From Hyposmocoma kahamanoa (lineage: Eukaryota > Arthropoda > Insecta > Lepidoptera > Cosmopterigidae): a DNA stretch of 64,000 bases. The notes under the pieces were generated by a model. That model was not told where the DNA came from. It made no database searches and saw only the letters and a list, made by a program, of their open reading frames with translations. The position numbers and the translations under genes were made by a program. Shown here piece by piece: positions 1 through 11,509 of this stretch; positions within the stretch are counted from its first letter, which is position 1, and each line of letters opens with the position of its first letter. The stretch covers positions 5,748,281 through 5,812,280 of the forward strand of contig NW_020653945.1 in the NCBI RefSeq assembly GCF_003589595.1, given 5' to 3'.

Positions 1-1950
1 AAGTCAATGATTAAAAACAATACATATTTTTAATAGAAAGTTGTTATTATACATCCTTGCTCCGTTTAAGTTGATCGTGAAGACCTATAGAAATCTAACA
101 AACTAGGGGTCATTGAAGTCGGAACGGCACATATTTGTGGAAATCGAGGCCACAGTTAACCAATTTGGTCAATGTCAATATTAACTTACGAACAATGTTG
201 TAGTTGCGAATATAATTGTACGCTTGGTTACGTTCGTATCATTTAACTGTCGTTTTGTTGATTTTAATTATGGTTCGTAAGTAACATTTGAAAATATCAC
301 GTTTCAAATGTTACTTACGAACCATAATTAAAACTTGAAAATAAATACATTAAAAAAATCATTGTAGTTACATTTTCCATATTTAGCCACAACAATTTCG
401 TATGGATGGACGTGTGCTAGTGTGTGTTACAAAGTAGGTAAACGAAAACATGTGACGATCACGGAAAAAATAAAAAACTAAGCAGTGACATTAATTATTA
501 TTCAGCCGCGGCAATGTGACATCACAAGTACCTACTCGTATTACTGTGTCATGGGAGGCAAATATAATTTGCAAACGTGTCAGGTAAGGCATTGTAAGTT
601 TGTGTCACAGTTTTAACGTAATGTGTAGGAATAACGCACCGTGATCTTGTTATTAAAGCTATAATACAAAAGTAAGTACTAAAGTCGTAGATATTTTTAG
701 ACAATGCTCTTATTAAATAACTTGGAAAAAAGGTAGGAAACGGTGAGGGACAGCATAGTTTGCTTAAAATATTTACACATGGTATTTTTTGTCATTCGAA
801 CTCGGGAAGCCAAATCCATCTTTCGTTCTTAAATGAAATACGCCTTAAAATTTTGAAATGGCTTCCAAACGTGAGAACATTTGTAAAACCTTGAATATTT
901 ATAGTCTTTTGTTAAATGACACTTGCTTAGCTATGCAAATATTTTACGTGTTTATTCAAGTTTTATGCGATAATTAACAAAACAATTGTTAATAATTTTA
1001 AGCATTCGGTGGATAACGTTTGCACCATTTTTTTATTTTGGCTGTCAGTAGCTAAACTTGTATGCATATTGCTAGAATTATGTGCGACTGTCTTCTACAT
1101 ATTGTTTGTCTGCATCTACTTTAGCAAGCCATCTCGGCATCTCGCATTCTGCTAACCTTGGTTGTTTCTTTGCAACCATGATGTTATGCAACAGAAAATT
1201 ATTTGCCCACGATTTCATTAGGAAGGTTGGACTGCTATTTTGCAACATTTCGCTCCGAGTCATGTAACTTTTTGTTATCTAATCTAAAAGCCATTAGTGT
1301 CTTGGCTAGACCTTACAAATTACGGGGCAATATACGATCATTACGAATTCGGGACATTCGATAGCGTGAGCCAGTATCGTAAGGTTCAAAATAGACAAAA
1401 AAAAATAGAAACCTATTCTGGAATTTCGATTTTCGATAGCATAACGATGAACTGTGTGATAAGAATTGCGGCCGCCCACTGTTGTTACAGATATGGTGCG
1501 GCTGGCATAATAGCCGGTGACGGCGGGCAGATGTGCGCACTTTCACCTCCGTCCTGCGCGCAAATGGATGGCGTGTGAATGCGGTCGTGGCGCAATGTCC
1601 CTCCCGGGAATAGTAAGGGGACGTTCATAATTTATTGCCTAGTTAACTGGCGCATTATTTATTGAGACGAATGTGCTTTCAATACTACTTAGAATGACCA
1701 GACTCGCGTAGCTTGTTTAGTGATTTCAAAGACATATGTAACGGAGTCACGTCAACAGAGTTTACTTTTCCCCAGATCGCATTTTTGAGTAGCGAATTGA
1801 GATTCAGACGTGTGAATTGGGGGTTAGTTTAAGGTAGAGTTGTGTTTGCCGCAAAGGTCGTCGCCCGGCATCGATCGGGCTGTTTGTAAACATTGCGCGT
1901 CCGCTGTGTGGAAGAGAGTTGGTGGCCGGCAAAGAGAAAATATGACTCAC
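1..1950. other. intron / no gene recognised (left edge)
   Basis: AT-rich sequence lying 3' (on the minus strand) of the splice donor at 1950, so probably intron of the minus-strand gene. It contains one perfect hairpin (262-333) and a moderately GC-rich block at about 1460-1620. Both strands of 1078-1267 are open for about 60 codons, but there is no recognisable motif. No further exon could be supported. Confidence 0.5.
262..333. repeat. perfect 32 bp inverted repeat, 8 bp loop
   Basis: Bases 262-293 are the exact reverse complement of 302-333, with an 8-base loop between them. The arms include the word ATGGTTCGTAAGTAAC and its complement. The size and perfection fit a small foldback MITE or a recent inverted duplication. 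No target duplication was identified. Confidence 0.85.
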
Positions 1951-3740
1951 CTGAACAGTCTGTGCGCTTTCTTTGTCGAGCAGGAACTCCATGGACTTGT
2001 GGGGCCGCGGGGTGCTCTGGTCGGGCGGTGCGAGCGCGAGCAGGCTCCGCGCGTGCAGCACCGTGCGCTGCGTGTCCACGTCGGTCTCGAGCACGCCGGG
2101 CGCCGGAGCGGGCGGCGGGCGCGGCCGCGGCGGCTTGTGCGCCACGCCGCCCGCCACGGGGGATGCCGCCGCCCGCGACACACCCTCCTCTTTCAGCGGG
2201 ATGCGCACATACTGCGGCGTCGCGGCCGCCGCGCGCGCTCCCTGCCCCGCGTCTGCCGTCGTCGTACTCGCCGGCTGGCTCAGCGGCACCCGCGCTGGCG
2301 CGCCTGCGCCCCGGGACTTTTTCTCTTTCCGCCCCGAGAATCGGAAATTCGCGAACCGCGAGAGGAAGCCGGCTATGCGACTGCGCGGCGCACGCGCGCC
2401 CGCATCCGTCATGGCGGTAGCGCGCTCTGCGGCCGGCGCGCGCGAGACCTCGCCTCCCCCCTCCACGACCACCACCTCCGCGTCGCTCGCGTCGTCGCTG
2501 CCCGTCGTCGTGCTCTCGCTTGTTGTGGTGCTCGCGCTAGTCTCGCGCCAACTAACCTCCGCCACCACAGGTGAGAATGTCACACCCTTCGACCCCGCTG
2601 ACACTGAACGCGCGGGCGGTGCACCAGGCGGTGGTGCCACTAGTTGCAGCGATGCTCGAAGCTCTTCTGGTGTTTCACGATTAGGTGTAGCTCTAGCTCG
2701 TAATTCCGGTGTGGATCTCACACGAGCGTCTCCGGAGCGCAACGGCGTCGACGTAAATACCGGTTCCCTTATAGGATCCGGCGAGGGAGTCCGGGGGGGT
2801 GACGGGGATGGCGAGGAAGGTTCTAGACGTCGTCGTAGCTCGTCGAGCACGTCGTCCCAGACGCCCCATGAGTCTTGCAGCCGCCGCGCCGTCAGCACAG
2901 ACAGTTCTCGGTCGTAGGCGCCGGTGTCCGCGAGCGCTTGTCGCGCCGTCTCGTCGAGGCGATGCGCCGTTGCTTCCATCTCGCGGGCAAATGCTCGCTC
3001 AGATTCTGTAGTGGAATCACTGCCGACGCTGGATTCTCGCGCCGGTGACGGCGACGGTGGAGACGGGGGCAGCCGAGGAATGTCGGTAGGAGGCGGCGGT
3101 GGCGGATGCGCTGGGTGTGCATGATGGGTGCGCGGAGGTGGCGGTGGTGGCGGCAGGCGTGGACGCCGCGGGGCACCACCGCGATAGTCGAGCGCGGTGA
3201 GATCCGCCACACTGACCGTTAAGCAATCTGCTACTTCGAAAGTTTGTCGGAAGCGCGCGTTGTGCACGGCGTGGCGTTGGGGTTCCGTGCAGACGTCGAG
3301 CTCGGCGGGTAGCGAGAGCGCGCGCGCGGCGCGGGGCGGGCGCCGTTCCGCGGGTTCCGAACTGGGGTCGGGCGCGACGAGGCAGGGCGTGCTGGCGGCG
3401 GGCGCGGCGGAGCGGCGCGCTATTTCGGTCGGACGCGAGGGCGGAGGCGGGCGGCGTGCGCGCTCACTGTACCCGCTGTCCTCGCTGAGGTTCTCCGCGG
3501 AGAGATGCGCGCGTGCGGCTGGTCGAACTGGCGGCGGCGATGCTGGAGGCGACTCCAGGGAATCCGGCGAGAGGCTGGGCGAAGCAGGTGCGGCACACGA
3601 TCTCTCCAGCGACTCAAACTGCGCAAGGCTCGAGGACCGTGAGAGCGAGCCTGAGCTGGCGGGTGAGGGCCCGCGTTCGCGCCGCCGCCGCTTGGCCGGG
3701 CAAGCCCACTCGCGTTCTGACTCGCTATCGCACTCCGATC
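1951..3740 (-). CDS. large coding exon of a Ser/Pro/Arg-rich, mostly disordered protein
   Basis: Open for about 597 codons on the minus strand. The acceptor is TTGTCACCAG before 3740 and the donor is CAG|GTGAGT after 1951, in phase 0. Reading past the donor reaches a stop only after non-coding-like sequence, so the exon ends at the donor and the gene continues left of the window. The exon is very GC- and CpG-rich. The product begins with an acidic patch (SECDSESE) and a basic cluster, then Ser/Pro-rich stretches. A polyproline block lies near residues 197-236 and a charged helical segment near 251-310 containing RLQDSWGVWDDVLDELRRRL, which resembles the end of a spectrin repeat. A basic Phe/Arg stretch (FLSRFANFRFSGRKEKK) lies near 462-478. 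The family is not recognised. A nesprin/Klarsicht-like cytoskeletal or nuclear-envelope protein is one weak possibility. The frames open on the other strand are shadows of the GC bias. Confidence 0.85.
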
Positions 3741-4274
3741 CTGGTGACAAAACAATTTTTGCAGGTCGAGTGCAATAGTACCAGTAACTTTTCTAAACGC
3801 ACGCACGCCGACCCCGAGTCGGAGACGCGGGTAATGACAATGGCACAGAATTGTGTTTATAAAGTAAATCTTGGCTGCTGTCCAACATCATGAGTAAATT
3901 ACCTACTTTGATAGGCTGCCAAAAACCGTGGAAACATGAATGATGCACATTAATGAAGAATATGAAATGTCACAATTTTTTTTTATAATTAAAACATATT
4001 TAGAATAAATTCAATTTAATCGGGTTAATATTTTACTTTTTATTTTACAACGTCCTCTATCGTAAAAGCCACGAACTGCACTACCAGAAGACAAAACGTT
4101 TAACTACGTAGTTTTACTACTCGCCGTTAGATGGCGCTCTCTGCACGTTTAATTTTTCACCTAAACGTAATTAAAATTTAAATAACAGTATATAATATAA
4201 CGATATATAAATATCGCAAGTGTAGAAATGCAACCTACCTTTTATTAAAATATAAACTGAACATGAATCGTTAC
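3741..4274 (-). other. intron between the two supported exons
   Basis: 534 bp of AT-rich sequence bounded on the minus strand by a GTAACG donor (4274) and a CACCAG acceptor (3741). Around 4207-4232 is the phrase ATCGCAAGTGTAG, shared with the MITEs at 20.5 kb and 57.4 kb, so a fragment of that family sits in the intron. Confidence 0.75.
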
Positions 4275-4418
4275 CAGCTGTGCCCCGCACGTGTATGACG
4301 GAGTCGGCGTCAGAGTCAGAGAGCCAGGTGGCGGCAGAAGAACGCTCGGAGCGCAAATCATCGCTGGTCTCTTCGACTATCGTCTCGAGGTATAAGGCAT
4401 GGGTACTGCCATTGTCAC
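4275..4418 (-). CDS. coding exon, acidic segment, same gene as 1951-3740
   Basis: A 144 bp exon on the minus strand with acceptor TTGTTCACAG before 4418 and donor CTG|GTAACG after 4275. It enters and leaves in phase 1, and this phase matches the next exon exactly (one leftover base plus GA of the 3740 exon makes a glycine codon). It encodes about 48 residues, beginning DNGSTHALYLETIVEETSDD and containing WLSDSDADSVIHV, rich in Asp, Glu and Ser. The higher GC content and acidic character continue directly into SECDSESE of the following exon. No domain is recognised. The previous exon must end in phase 1; I did not find it with confidence. Confidence 0.8.
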
Positions 4419-5552
4419 CTGTGAACAATTAACAATCATTGTTACAATATGCAACACCTTATTATAATTTATTTATAAGATACTACTAACAAACGCTAGA
4501 TGGTGCTAAGTGTATTAAAAAATGTACATTTTTTTATATTATCAAACAATGAATGAGGAACGAATATTGCTAAAACGTATCTTTATAGGAAGCTTCTTTT
4601 CCAATGATTTCATATGCATTATTAATTAATATTCAATAATTTACTAGACAATGATCAATTGGCCCAGTTTATGTAGGAGACGGTAGGTGTAATGAACAGA
4701 TTTACGGTAACGATGAATCATGCATAAAATCACAACAAACAATAAGCTGTTGCCCACGTAACGATAACTCAATACTCATTAACATAACATAATAATAGTA
4801 GTAATAGTACAGTAACAATGATAGGGAGGTATTTTCTCCGGTTTGCATTACGCCGGTTAATAGGGTTCAATAAACGCTTACTAAATTGAAATTTTATTAT
4901 ATTATATTAGTTTTGTTTGAAGATTTCATTTTAAGTTTCAGTTTCAATGTCAAATTTTAATACCCCTAAAGTAATTTAGGGGATATGAAATAAGCAAGAT
5001 GTTGTTTAAGTAAGGTGATAATGTAAATTGTTTCCATCCGAACCGATCAAGCACAATGAGATTGCAACAACAATTTTAATTCTTACAGTCACAATTTTAA
5101 GTAATGAATTTGATGATGTTGTGAATATTGTGATTGAAATCCGTATTATACATGTAATATTATGGAGCATTCTCTAAATTAAAAAGAAAAGGTTGTGTCC
5201 TTTTAGTTATGGTAATAAAGTGCAAATGCTTTAAAATAAGTACGTATAGGTTGATTGAATTTTAAATTCGCCCAAAACGCGAAATTGACAGCCGCATTGT
5301 GTATGAATTTTATGGTATTCTTCGGCATTATGTTTTTGGTCTACTACTAACAACTTAAGTACTGATAACGCACATTTCTCAAGTTATAGTCGTACAAGAG
5401 CTCAGCGTATTGCCTATAAAGAACCACCTGATGCTTGGTGGTACTAAATAACACACTAAACACTTGTTGCTTTCTCGAAGTGCGTTTTTCTTTGAAAGTT
5501 AATTAGGAGAGTCTATTAACGTAAATAGGTGAAGTACTTAATAATATAAGTA
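4419..5552. other. no gene seen (probable intron)
   Basis: AT-rich sequence upstream of the 4418 acceptor. Only short open frames and no known repeat were recognised. Confidence 0.5.
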
Positions 5553-5880
5553 ATAATCTTAGTACAGAGTACTAAAAAAATCGACATCAAAAGTTCCTGG
5601 AATTATATCTATTTGCCAAGTTTTATTGAAATCGGTTACGGAAAGAGCGCGAAAACGGATTCATCATCTATTTTACCACTCTTAGAGGTGGAATATTTTC
5701 TTCAAATTAAAATGGGACCACTATTGAGGTACCCTCTTTTGAACAAAAAAGAATCATCTAAATCGGTTCATACATTTTATTACGTAAAAAGTTATCGCGT
5801 AACATACATACAAAAAAAAACATACAGCCGAATTGAATTCTCTTCCTTTTTTTTAAGTCGGTTAAAAAGTAATGTAGAAT
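5553..5880 (+). repeat. interspersed repeat R2, near full length
   Basis: Starts with CAGTACAGAGTACTAAAAA, contains TTGCCAAGTTTTATTGAAAT and GTTATCGCGTAACATACATA, and ends near a CGAATTGA word and AAGTCGGTTAAAAAG. The same order of words, often on the opposite strand, recurs at 10668-10925, 25003-25235, 29690-30123, 41188-41413 and, in part, 59888-59940. No coding capacity or TIRs were identified, so the class is unknown. Confidence 0.75.
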
Positions 5881-6010
5881 TATTAAATATTTGAAAATTT
5901 GAAGCCTTGAGCACGTTTTTGATGTTATTTTAAGTGGACAGATATAACACAAGATAAAAGTAAAAAAAAAACAAGTCGCCAAAATTGAAAACAGAGTTTA
6001 ATTACCGTAC

Positions 6011-6149
6011 CAGATGACCGTACAGATTGGCGAGTTCAACGGTCGACAGGTGGCGCCGGAGCGCAGCCAACCGTGCGTGCACGCCTATCGTCACAACCGT
6101 ATAAGGATTAGGTTTGTAATATGTTTGTGATCTCCACCACGACCTACTC
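6011..6149 (-). other. candidate exon (unproven)
   Basis: A GC-rich 139 bp patch. On the minus strand it has acceptor CTACTTCAG before 6149 and possible donor CTG|GTACGG after 6011. One frame stays open throughout, giving about 46 codons that include LAALRRHLSTVELANLYGHL. It would enter in phase 2 and leave in phase 0, but the 4418 exon needs phase 1, so direct splicing in this frame fails. It could instead be a terminal exon (TAA follows two codons later), a non-coding exon or an unrecognised repeat. Confidence 0.2.
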
Positions 6150-6825
6150 CTGAAGTAGCTATGAAGTGAATAACCACCTACCTGTGATTATCCGTAGTGA
6201 ACAGAAACGAGAGATTCAAAATTAAAAACGTAATATAATTTTTATCGATAAATTTGGACTCTTTATTTACTTCCTTATTTTATCTATCTTGTTTTATACT
6301 TGTTTTATATTGCTGTCGTTTTACATTGTGCTGTCAACTTGTCGCAGTATACATGAGTAGCCTGTCGTGGACAACTTTCTCAAGAGGTAAATGAAGGCAG
6401 TCTCACGGTGCGTCGACAAAATTATCTAACTCATATCACGTAACTTCGAGTACTATGTACCCTGAATATTTGAGTCGACCGTTACATTACAATATGTTGC
6501 AGGCTGACAGGTGAGCCTCATACACGTCTGACCTTACTCGCGGGTCAATTCCCACACAGCATTAAGCAGACTTTGAAGTTCTCTTGACTAGCAACACGTG
6601 GAAATTGTGCAGCGAAATTCCATACTGTCTTTTATGGTGATTGTTCTTATCTTTTCCGGGATTTTACTGTGGCTATAAAAGCAAGTCGGGTTAAAGTCGT
6701 TTATGATTTGAGAGACATGACAGTCAATTTGTTTTAAAAGTAAGAACTTTGCCATACGTTTGAGGCGGTAGAATCTTTTGTAAGGTACGTTTAATTAATA
6801 TTTTCCCACAATACGTAAACAGCAA
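6150..6825. other. no gene seen
   Basis: Mixed AT-rich sequence with no supported exon or repeat. Confidence 0.4.
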
Positions 6826-6880
6826 CACCAGGTACACGACTTGTTCGTCTCGTCGCTTAGTATTATAAAAAAAGCATAAT
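6826..6880 (+). repeat. R1 retroposon, 3' tail fragment
   Basis: Matches the last ~50 bp of R1: a GTACACGACTTGTTCGTC word followed by TATTATAAAAAAA. Only the tail is present. Confidence 0.7.
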
Positions 6881-7779
6881 ATAGAAATTGCTCGGTCGAC
6901 GCTGGGAAGTGCGTCTACGGGGCAAGTCCAAACACATTGCTTTAAAGTATTCTTGTGCATTTTGTTCACTGTACAATCGGTTAAATAGCGACGGAAACTG
7001 AACGAATGCTTGGAAAAAAACTGATTCATAATTTTAGTGAAGTTTTGAACATTTACAATGAGTATAACATGCTCCCGAAGAACATATTTTCTACTTTCAA
7101 CATAAAATATTTTCTGCAACAAATCCGTTTCTTATCCTTGTTGTTGGGGAAAATAAAAATAATAATTACCCACACACTCATAGGCTAGAGGCTCGGAAAA
7201 TTGCCATGTTAGTGATTATTTGTACAAAAAATCTTGATTGTATTGCATGTTTAAAGCGTAAAGTTTTAAGTCTTATATGAAGCAACCGATGAATAGATTT
7301 AACACAAATTATCCGTTGTCTGCATATCTCAAATAGATACTGGAAAAATCCGACAAAAGCCTAGTGGTTACAGATTATGGTTTACAAGACCTAATTGCAG
7401 AAACCAGACCTTTAGTGTAGACCACATGAACTGCGATCTTTGTACTATTTACAGTTTCTCACTACGTCATTATGTATATAGTTTTGCATTTCACACATTT
7501 ACGTGATAGTTCAGTATCACAGTATGGTTCTCCTAACCAAGTTGAGTAAGTTTTCCAGATTTTACACACGTATAGCAACTATACAGCCGTACAATGCATA
7601 CATGATACTATGTAGTTTCGAGATTATATAAAAGAAACAGGTTACGTTCCGGTTCGCCAAATCCGCGTCCTATTGCATTAATTGTGCAACTTCTCTCGAT
7701 TCATGAGAATGTGATATTTAAAAATTGGTTGGAACATTGTTTAGGTATTTAGTTGATTACCCCTAATCTCACAATCATA
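6881..7779. other. no gene seen
   Basis: Short open frames in both directions without recognisable motifs. Confidence 0.4.
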
Positions 7780-7845
7780 AATCACACAACACACACGCAC
7801 ACACACACGTACACACGCACGCACGCGCACGCACATTCATACACG
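7780..7845. repeat. CA/CG-rich dinucleotide microsatellite
   Basis: An impure (CA)n run with GT and CG interruptions (ACACACGCACACACACACG and similar), directly beside an R1 copy. Confidence 0.9.
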
Positions 7846-7856
7846 CTAACTTTTTT

Positions 7857-8100
7857 AAATGATACTAAGTGACGGAAGGAACAAGTCGTGCGCCTGGTGG
7901 TAAGCGAGACGCCTATCCATAACAGTTGCACTGTTTAAAACACAAAGATCTGTGGGGCACTGACACCACGCACGTCACCCTGAATCATAAATTGACAAGT
8001 CTCATGTGCCTGTAATTTCACCAGCACCCTTATCCTTCCAAACCGAAACACAGTACAGTACTTCCCTAGACTCTTTCACAACGAGCTCTACTAACATACA
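7857..8100 (-). repeat. R1 retroposon, minus strand
   Basis: Reads from the 3' end (AAGTGACGGAAGGAACAAGT) through GTGCCTGTAATTTCACCAGC to ACTTCCCTAGAC and GAGCTCTACT at the 5' end. The conserved CAGTAATG hairpin region is deleted in this copy. Confidence 0.8.
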
Positions 8101-8294
8101 AACATCAATAGTATCTAAGGATTAAGCACGTCTTTGCTAATTATTGAAAATTTTCAAAGAAACATTTAACATCAACGAATTTTTTAGGCAATTTCATTTT
8201 CAAATTCAAATTATAAATATGTAAGCGTAGTTTTAAAATTTTCTTTTATTTTAACATACCCACAGATTTGCTATGTTATATTATTGAATTTGAT

Positions 8295-8625
8295 TGATAA
8301 TCATGATGTTTTTACTAGTATGATATATTTTTTTGTGAACATATTCCACTATTTTGTTGTTACGTTTGATACAAATATCGAACGATAACAGAGAAAAATT
8401 CCTTCAGTCTGGCCGGACTCGAACCTGCGACATTTTCATTAAGCCGGGGCTATCGCTCTCCCAACTGAGTTACGAAACTAGTAAGTAGACTTTACAAATT
8501 TCTCTACGTGCTCGTTGTCAATGTTTGTTTTTTATTTTTAACGGCTTTTTGACGCAGCGCCATCTGTGAGAAATCTTTGAATCCTCACTTGGCCAGGTAC
8601 CTTTACAGGTACATTTTCTTCTAAG
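8295..8625 (-). repeat. SINE-B copy (tRNA-like module inside)
   Basis: Reverse complement contains an A box-like AACTCAGTTGG and B box GGTTCGAGTCC about 40 bp apart (near 8425-8475), then a tail ending near TTGTGAACATATTCC. The block GCGCCATCTGTGAGAAATCT on the other side is also shared by every full copy. Not a tRNA gene: the cloverleaf is imperfect and the unit recurs with the same flanks at 10.4, 11.6, 35.8, 39.2 and 51.7 kb. Confidence 0.75.
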
Positions 8626-8860
8626 TTGGCAATTTTGAGCTTAAAGAAGTTGCGAGTCTTTCCTAAAAACAAGCATACAATACATAATGGGTAAACGTAA
8701 TCTCAAAATTGATATAAAGGTTGTTTATAAGTATCAAAAGTTAAAATTCTATCGTTTATTCATTTTATGGACTGTGTCATGATAGAACCGCAGTATTACA
8801 ATTTATAACTGTATAAAAGTCAGTAAAGCTGCCGCAACATCGTTATGACTAACTAGATAT

Positions 8861-9054
8861 TCAACATTTCTAATCGGAACTGTGTAGACTTAATACTTAT
8901 AACTTATGTAAGTAAACTTATAACGAAATTAAATAGATATAATAGGTAAACCCGATGTCAACATTTCTAATCGGAACTGTGTAGACTTAATACTTATAAC
9001 TTATGTAAGTAAACTTATAACGAAATTAAATAGATATAATAGGTAAACCCGATG
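8861..9054. repeat. perfect 97 bp tandem duplication
   Basis: 8861-8957 and 8958-9054 are identical over 97 bases, each starting TCAACATTTCTAATCGG and ending GTAAACCCGATG. Two complete copies, with no degenerate third. Confidence 0.95.
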
Positions 9055-10309
9055 ACCCGTAAGGCAGGGTGCGGTGGACGAGTTCCAGACGACCGCAACG
9101 CGAATGCGATCCGAATCGCAGACAAGCAAGCTAACACTTATTTCATTATACGATATTACAAAGCTGTTCCGTGAGTTTTTGAAAGATAATATGTATTTTA
9201 ACATAAAATAATACTGTATTGCGACTTATATCTTTAAAACGCTTAACGAAAGTTGTTTTTAAACTGTTTACATATTATTCGAAATATTGGAATAAAACTA
9301 ATATTTGGATATCCGAATTGCAAGCCATAGGTAGAATGTGGGCCAATTTCAATATTGATTCCGGTGCGAACCGCATCTTATTACAAATCTTTTTCTATAT
9401 TTTATAGTAATAGTAAAACTTTAGTAAAATATATCGTCATTTGGGACTGGCTAACGCGTCGAATTGGCCATACTGCCAGATCTTAGATTGTAATTTTTCT
9501 TCAATAGATTAAAATTTTGTGACATTTATTCGTGGGAAATCGTTACATTTTTGCGATGGCCGTTTTGAAATTCCTTTTTGTGTTTCTAGTTCTGTTGTTG
9601 TTTTCTTTTTCTTCCTTGCAGAAAGGCACAGGTCCATGGACCTAGTCCCTAGTCTTAATTACATTTGAAATGGCCAAAGCCAAACCTTTAGTTTTCGGAG
9701 TTTTTGAAATCTGATTAGTCATAGTCAGCTTAACCTTTCTAGTAGTGGTTATAAATTTTTTCATATTTTGGAACAGGCCATGGCATCTAAGTCATGCTGC
9801 CAGATCTCAGATTTTAACATTTTTATTCGAACTTTAAATTTAAATTCTTTCGTTTTTCGTTCCTTTTTTAGTCCGTCATAAGGTTAGATTAAAAAAGTTT
9901 GTTTTCTAAAAAAATTACTTTTCTTAGGTTGTTGTTTTCTGCTGTACACTTGTGCTTGTATGTTATTGTTTAATAAACTTTGCAACAACATTATGTCCGG
10001 TTGTGATTACTCATCGTTAACACCTGATCTCCATTCATACAGTTCTATACAACTCCCTTTAATCTTATTGAATGTTATCTGAAAATGATTCATGTGCATG
10101 GATGTTATGTATACAAAACGTGAGGCATGAAGATGAATTGATTTGTTGAACGCTGTCTGGATTGAGTATTGTAAGCAACTGAGAACTTTATGATGAGAAT
10201 CTTTAAAAAATTTGGAAGTTAATTTGTTTTTACTGGCTCTATAAAACGATATCGCATAGGAACTCTTATTACATGCATTAAATAACATTTTAAAATATAT
10301 TATTAAGTT
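9055..10309. other. no gene; a diverged direct repeat
   Basis: AT-rich. Two similar blocks, about 9436-9560 and 9768-9870, share a GGCCAT word, CTGCCAGATCT and AGATT, which suggests an old duplication. No coding region is supported. Confidence 0.4.
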
Positions 10310-10595
10310 TATAGCATATCACGATGTTTTATTCTATCATGTTATTCAATTATTTTTTTGTGAAATTATTCCACTAGTTTGTTACAGTCAATAATAAAAG
10401 ATCGAATACAAAGAAAAATTTATTTGATGCTGCCGGATTGGCTGCAAACCATGGCTGACGCTCTCACAACTCAGTTACTGAATGAACCGGCAGTAACCTT
10501 ACGAATTTTACCGTAGCGTCTTCTGTGAGAAGTCTATAAAAGCTTTCCTTCACTCAGTGAGGTACCTTTACAGATATCAGCCACTGACTAGAGAC
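10310..10595 (-). repeat. SINE-B copy, degenerate
   Basis: The order of words is the same as in the 11.6 kb copy: TTTTTTTGTGAAATTATTCC, a degraded tRNA-like centre (CTCACAACTCAGTTACTGAA) and CTCAGTGAGGTACCTTTACAG. The B box is mutated. A second tail fragment follows at 10620-10665. Confidence 0.7.
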
Positions 10596-10667
10596 GTCTT
10601 TAATCATCGTAATTAAGTTTTATTGAAAGTCAGGATGTTTCACCACCATGATATTCAATTATTTTTA

Positions 10668-10925
10668 ACAGACTTCAAAAAAAGAAGAAGGTTCTCAATT
10701 CGACTGTATGTTTTTTTTTGTATGTATGTTACGCGATAACTGCGCCATTTGTGAACCGACTTTGATGATTCTTTTTTTGTTCGAAAGAGAGTACCTTAGA
10801 AGTACCAACTACTGTACCCAAGTACAGTACCTCGTAAGAAAGTATTGGACCTCTAAGGATGGTAAACTAGGGGATGAATGACTTTTGAGGTCGGTTTTTT
10901 TTAGTACTCTGTACTGAGGTTAGGT
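10668..10925 (-). repeat. R2 repeat, minus strand
   Basis: Contains GGTTCTCAATTCGACTGTAT, TTACGCGATAACTGCGCC, a GTTCGAAAGAGAGTACC word and GATGAATGACTTTTGAGGTC, ending AGTACTCTGTACTGAG. The same unit as 5553-5880 in reverse. Confidence 0.8.
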
Positions 10926-10971
10926 TATTTATTACAGTTGCTATCCTCTTAAATTTTTGTGAGACAAGTTG

Positions 10972-11118
10972 ACGAGTCTCTCGTGTTAGTGATTTTTACG
11001 GCACCCTTACCTTTCCAAACCGGAACGCAGTAATGCTCATATTACCGTTGGCGGCGGCAGAAATAGGTACGGTGTTAGTACTTCCCTGGACGAATTCTTT
11101 CATAAGGAGCTCTATAAT
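10972..11118 (-). repeat. R1 retroposon, minus strand, 3' truncated
   Basis: Carries the 5' half of R1 in reverse: CCGGAACGCAGTAATGCTCA, CTTCCCTGGACGAATTCTTT and GGAGCTCTATAATG. The 3' tail is missing. Confidence 0.75.
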
Positions 11119-11509
11119 GCCACATATGGTAACATGTGACTTTATTTGTAGCCAAGGAAACGATTTTACAACTTCTTCTCGTTTACCTTTCGATTTCGGG
11201 TCTCCATTTTAAGGTAAGATTATTGGTTTAACTAAGAGGGAAATCTTAAACTTTCACTTTGCACCCCAATCATTGTTCAGCAATACTAATAACTTTGACA
11301 CAGAATATTAAACAACAGTTGCACAACTTCAATTATCGACGATCAAAGAATGCTGTCCAATGCTACGGTGGGTGATCAGTGTAATTGAACAATTCGATTG
11401 ACTGATCTATGACGAATTACTACGTTACGTTACTACATCGGGTAAAGCTTGGTACACGTAAATCGTAAAGATTAAAAATCTTGCACAAAGATAAAAACTT
11501 TTAACTAAT

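Noticed and set aside
1840..3893. Several long open frames on the plus strand and other minus frames across the GC-rich exon
   Set aside because: They are shadows of the high GC and rarity of stop codons. Only the minus frame with consensus splice sites and a phase match to 4275-4418 is credible.
6724..7122. 132-codon open frame on the minus strand
   Set aside because: Includes an R1 tail fragment in antisense and has no coding features.
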